A stretch of DNA of 64,000 nt from Streptomyces xylophagus (GTDB lineage: Bacteria > Actinomycetota > Actinomycetes > Streptomycetales > Streptomycetaceae). Position 1 is the stretch's first letter. Every line of letters starts with the position of its first letter. The notes under the pieces were generated by a model, which was not told the DNA's origin, searched no databases, and saw only the letters and a list, made by a program, of their open reading frames with translations. A program made the translations under genes and the position numbers. Shown one piece after another: positions 62,087 to 64,000 of this stretch. The DNA is taken from contig NZ_JNWO01000027.1 of the NCBI RefSeq assembly GCF_000716435.1, positions 62,001-126,000 of the forward strand, given 5' to 3'.

Positions 62087-63112
62087 TCAGGATGCGTCGG
62101 CCGGCACCTCTCCCGTCGTGTCCGTGACGCCGACTCCCATGAGGGCGGCGTCGGTTGTGCCGAGGTAGACGAGGTCGGCCGGGTCGAAGACCCAGGCGTA
62201 GCCCTTCGGGGCGCCCTTGAACGTGAGGCCGACGCCCTCGCGCCCGGCGGCGTCCTTGACGTGGTCCACGACGCGTACGCCCGGGAGTTCGGCCATGGCG
62301 TGGTAGATCGCGGCGCTGAGGTCGGGCAGCAGGGTGGCGTCGTCGACGATGGCACCGAGGTTCTCGACGACAACTTCCGTGCGGCGGGCGGGTTTTACGC
62401 CCTTGGCGTCGCCGGAGAGCTTCTTCAGCAGCGCGTCGGGGTCGGTGGGCAGTGCCTGGAGCTGCCGGAAGGTCAGATATCCGGCTCCCTCCATGCCCAT
62501 GGTCATCTTCTTGGAGGGGTCGGCCAGCGCGACGCCCTTCCGCAGACCGTCCCGCTTGCCGTCCACCGAGTCCCATTGCTCCTGCTGGACGGCCCCGTTG
62601 TACGGCTTCGGCGTGAAGAGCCCCTTGTGCTTGGCGAGTTCTTCGGCGCTGTTGAAGTCGACGCCCAACTCGGCGGCCGATCCTTGGGACTTGGTGTAGA
62701 TGTACTGGTCATCCCGTGCCGTGACCGCCGGGCGGGAGGCGGCCGCCAGGGCGATCCGGTCCAGCAACCGCGTGGCCTTCTGACGGTCGGCGGCGACTCC
62801 TGCGGCGGCCGAACCGCTCGTGCCGTCGTGCGCGCTGTCGACCGCGACCACGCCCAGGCCCACAACGGCGGCGAGGGCGAGTGGCGCGGCGACGAGAACG
62901 AGGCGTCGGCGCGCTGGGGACGGAGGCGGAGTCGTAGTCGCACCGGCCTGCTCGCCGGTGGTCTCGTGCTCATGGGTGATGTGTGCCATCAGGTGTTCCC
63001 TCAGTACGCGGTGGCGGTCCTGAGCGAGCACCGGACGGCCCGGCGCGGGCAGCAACTCGGCCAGATCCTGGTGGTCGGCCGGCTGATCGCGTCGTCGCGG
63101 GTCAGTGTTCAT
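62087..63112 (-). CDS. CU044_5270-type membrane protein, probable sigma-factor partner
   Basis: A 341-residue protein with a cytoplasmic N-terminus of about 68 residues (DLAELLPAPGRPVLAQDRHRV), one membrane helix (about 70-92, LVLVAAPLALAAVVGLGVVAV) and an extracytoplasmic domain with DDQYIYTKSQGSAAEL. This fits the actinobacterial CU044_5270 family, often encoded next to ECF sigma factors. Its start overlaps the sigma factor stop (ATGA), so it may work as an anti-sigma or linked sensor; this role is inferred. Confidence 0.8.
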   Translation of the reverse strand: MNTDPRRRDQPADHQDLAELLPAPGRPVLAQDRHRVLREHLMAHITHEHETTGEQAGATTTPPPSPARRRLVLVAAPLALAAVVGLGVVAVDSAHDGTSGSAAAGVAADRQKATRLLDRIALAAASRPAVTARDDQYIYTKSQGSAAELGVDFNSAEELAKHKGLFTPKPYNGAVQQEQWDSVDGKRDGLRKGVALADPSKKMTMGMEGAGYLTFRQLQALPTDPDALLKKLSGDAKGVKPARRTEVVVENLGAIVDDATLLPDLSAAIYHAMAELPGVRVVDHVKDAAGREGVGLTFKGAPKGYAWVFDPADLVYLGTTDAALMGVGVTDTTGEVPADAS

Positions 63113-63765
63113 CGCTTCTTCTCCTGCGTGGACCGAGCCGCCTGATGGCGGCTACCCGGTGACTGTCCGACCGCGGCCGGGCGTTGCACTTCGCGTTTCT
63201 CCGTGCGGCTGTCGGGTGGGAGCCCGAGTTCGCGCTCGGTGAGCTTGCGCAGGCGTTTCCTCGCGCGCGAGAGCCGGGACCGTACGGTGCCGACGGCGAC
63301 GCCCAGGGCCTCGGCCGCCGTGGCGGCGTCCAGGCCCTCCCACACGCAGAGCGTGAACACCTCGCGCTCCCCGCGACGCATCGCGCTCAACGCCCGCTGC
63401 GCGGCGGCCAGTTCCTCGGTGTCGGCCAGGCGTTGGGTCACCTCGTCGGCGAAGTCCGGCACGGGGTCGGGGGGCGGGATCCTGCTGAGCGCGGCCTGGT
63501 GTCTTCGTGCCGCCCGGGCGGTGTTGCGGGTGACGTTCGTCGCGATCCCGAGCAGCCATGGGCGCAGGCTGTCGTCACCGGGAAGCACACGCTCGCGCAG
63601 CCGCCACGCCTCCAGGAAGGTCAGCGACACGATGTCGTCGGCGACGACCCAGTTGCCGGTCATCCGGACGGCGTGCCGGTGGACCACGGAAGCGTGCTCG
63701 TCGAAGAGGTGCCTGAAGGCGTCCGGGTCCCCGGCCCGGACGCGGGCGCGCAGTGAGTTCTCCAC
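63109..63765 (-). CDS. ECF RNA polymerase sigma factor
   Basis: A 218-residue sigma-70 factor with region 2 (FRHLFDEHASVVHRHAVRMT, WVVADDIVSLTFLEAWRLRE) and region 4 (REVFTLCVWEGLDAATAAEA, VGTVRSRLSRARKRLRKL). It directs RNA polymerase to stress promoters. GTG 63765 follows AGAGAGG; longer frames lack conserved sequence. A hydrophilic tail (about 175-218) follows region 4. It overlaps the downstream membrane protein gene by four bases. Confidence 0.92.
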   Translation of the reverse strand: MENSLRARVRAGDPDAFRHLFDEHASVVHRHAVRMTGNWVVADDIVSLTFLEAWRLRERVLPGDDSLRPWLLGIATNVTRNTARAARRHQAALSRIPPPDPVPDFADEVTQRLADTEELAAAQRALSAMRRGEREVFTLCVWEGLDAATAAEALGVAVGTVRSRLSRARKRLRKLTERELGLPPDSRTEKREVQRPAAVGQSPGSRHQAARSTQEKKR

Positions 63766-63845
63766 ACACCTCTCTGTCCTCTGCGCGGGCGGCGCTGCGG
63801 TGATCCGGGTCACACCACGACCGTCCCCGCACCCGAACCAGCCTG

Positions 63846-64000
63846 CTACTGCCGCCAGATGACGGCGAGCGTCTTGCTCGCCACACACACGAGGGCGAAC
63901 ACGAGAGCCCAGTCGTAGGCCCCGGCCAGACCCAGCGCGACGGCACCGGCCCCGAACCACACCACCTCGAACGCGACCCGGCCGGCGCCACGCACCTTGT
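63846..64000 (-). CDS. DUF2568/YrdB-like membrane protein (3' part)
   Basis: The gene continues past the right edge. The visible 50 residues read VRGAGRVAFEVVWFGAGAVA, then a second helix VFALVCVASKTLAVIWRQ. This matches the end of small DUF2568 (YrdB) membrane proteins of unknown function, usually about 115-125 residues long. Confidence 0.65.
   Translation of the reverse strand, partial: KVRGAGRVAFEVVWFGAGAVALGLAGAYDWALVFALVCVASKTLAVIWRQ

Overview
The window looks like a chromosomal stretch from a Streptomyces or close relative. The coding regions are very GC-rich with strong G/C preference at third positions, GTG and TTG starts are common, and most genes follow short GGAGG-like ribosome binding sites. 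Several gene orders also match what I know of Streptomyces: fasR-fabD-fabH-acpP-fabF, and terD-terD-peroxiredoxin-DUF3052-aceE. I see no CRISPR array, complete insertion sequence or prophage. One tRNA gene is present, tRNA-Val(UAC).

Layout. 1-9.2 kb: housekeeping and accessory singletons. These are the tail of an unknown gene, an FAD/NAD(P)-binding protein, a SodC-like secreted protein, a DedA-type membrane protein, DUF2277, a ketopantoate-reductase-like protein, a GNAT, a VOC protein, a frameshifted TetR remnant, an NTF2-like protein, a Ser-Gly repeat protein and a HAD hydrolase, ending at the tRNA. 9.4-13.4 kb: a DUF4097 lipoprotein, a coiled-coil membrane protein and a secreted alpha/beta hydrolase. 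13.5-21.1 kb: an apparent five-gene operon with a membrane protein of two Cache-like/HAMP halves, PgsB, PgsC, an NlpC/P60 protein and a GT39-type glycosyltransferase. This resembles a poly-gamma-glutamate or related surface-polymer locus without a recognisable PgsA. 21.2-27.6 kb: a giant RHS/YD-repeat secreted protein with a hydrophobic 94-residue C-terminal tail, followed 7 bases later by a 58-residue two-helix membrane protein that could be its immunity partner.

28.2-38.2 kb: a tellurium-type (Ter) stress-response region. It has a minus-strand HpcH/HpaI aldolase, a phosphoribosyltransferase-TRSP-StiP protein fused in one reading frame and a HAD phosphatase, divergent from a TerD with a repetitive tail. 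Then come a TerA/TerD-like protein, a TerC-like DUF475 membrane protein, two TerD proteins, an AhpE/Bcp-like peroxiredoxin and a DUF3052 protein. 38.5-50.9 kb: aceE, a potassium channel, a divergent MFS/TetR pair with an inverted-repeat operator, a DUF1023 hydrolase, a DUF4429 protein, a coupled MerR-aldo/keto reductase pair, a GNAT, a serine hydrolase and a pirin. 51.1-56.1 kb: fasR and the type II fatty acid synthase operon. 56.1-64 kb: DUF3145, a GDSL lipoprotein, aldose epimerase, a GH3 glycosidase divergent from a TetR, an ECF sigma factor overlapping a CU044_5270-type membrane protein, and the end of a DUF2568/YrdB gene.

A dispersed palindromic element of about 35 bases occurs nine times, mostly at gene ends. 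Two inverted copies lie inside the phosphoribosyltransferase-StiP gene and are translated as an interdomain linker. The items I would look at first are that fusion, the pgsBC-like operon with its output-less Cache/HAMP protein, and the RHS tail with its candidate immunity gene.
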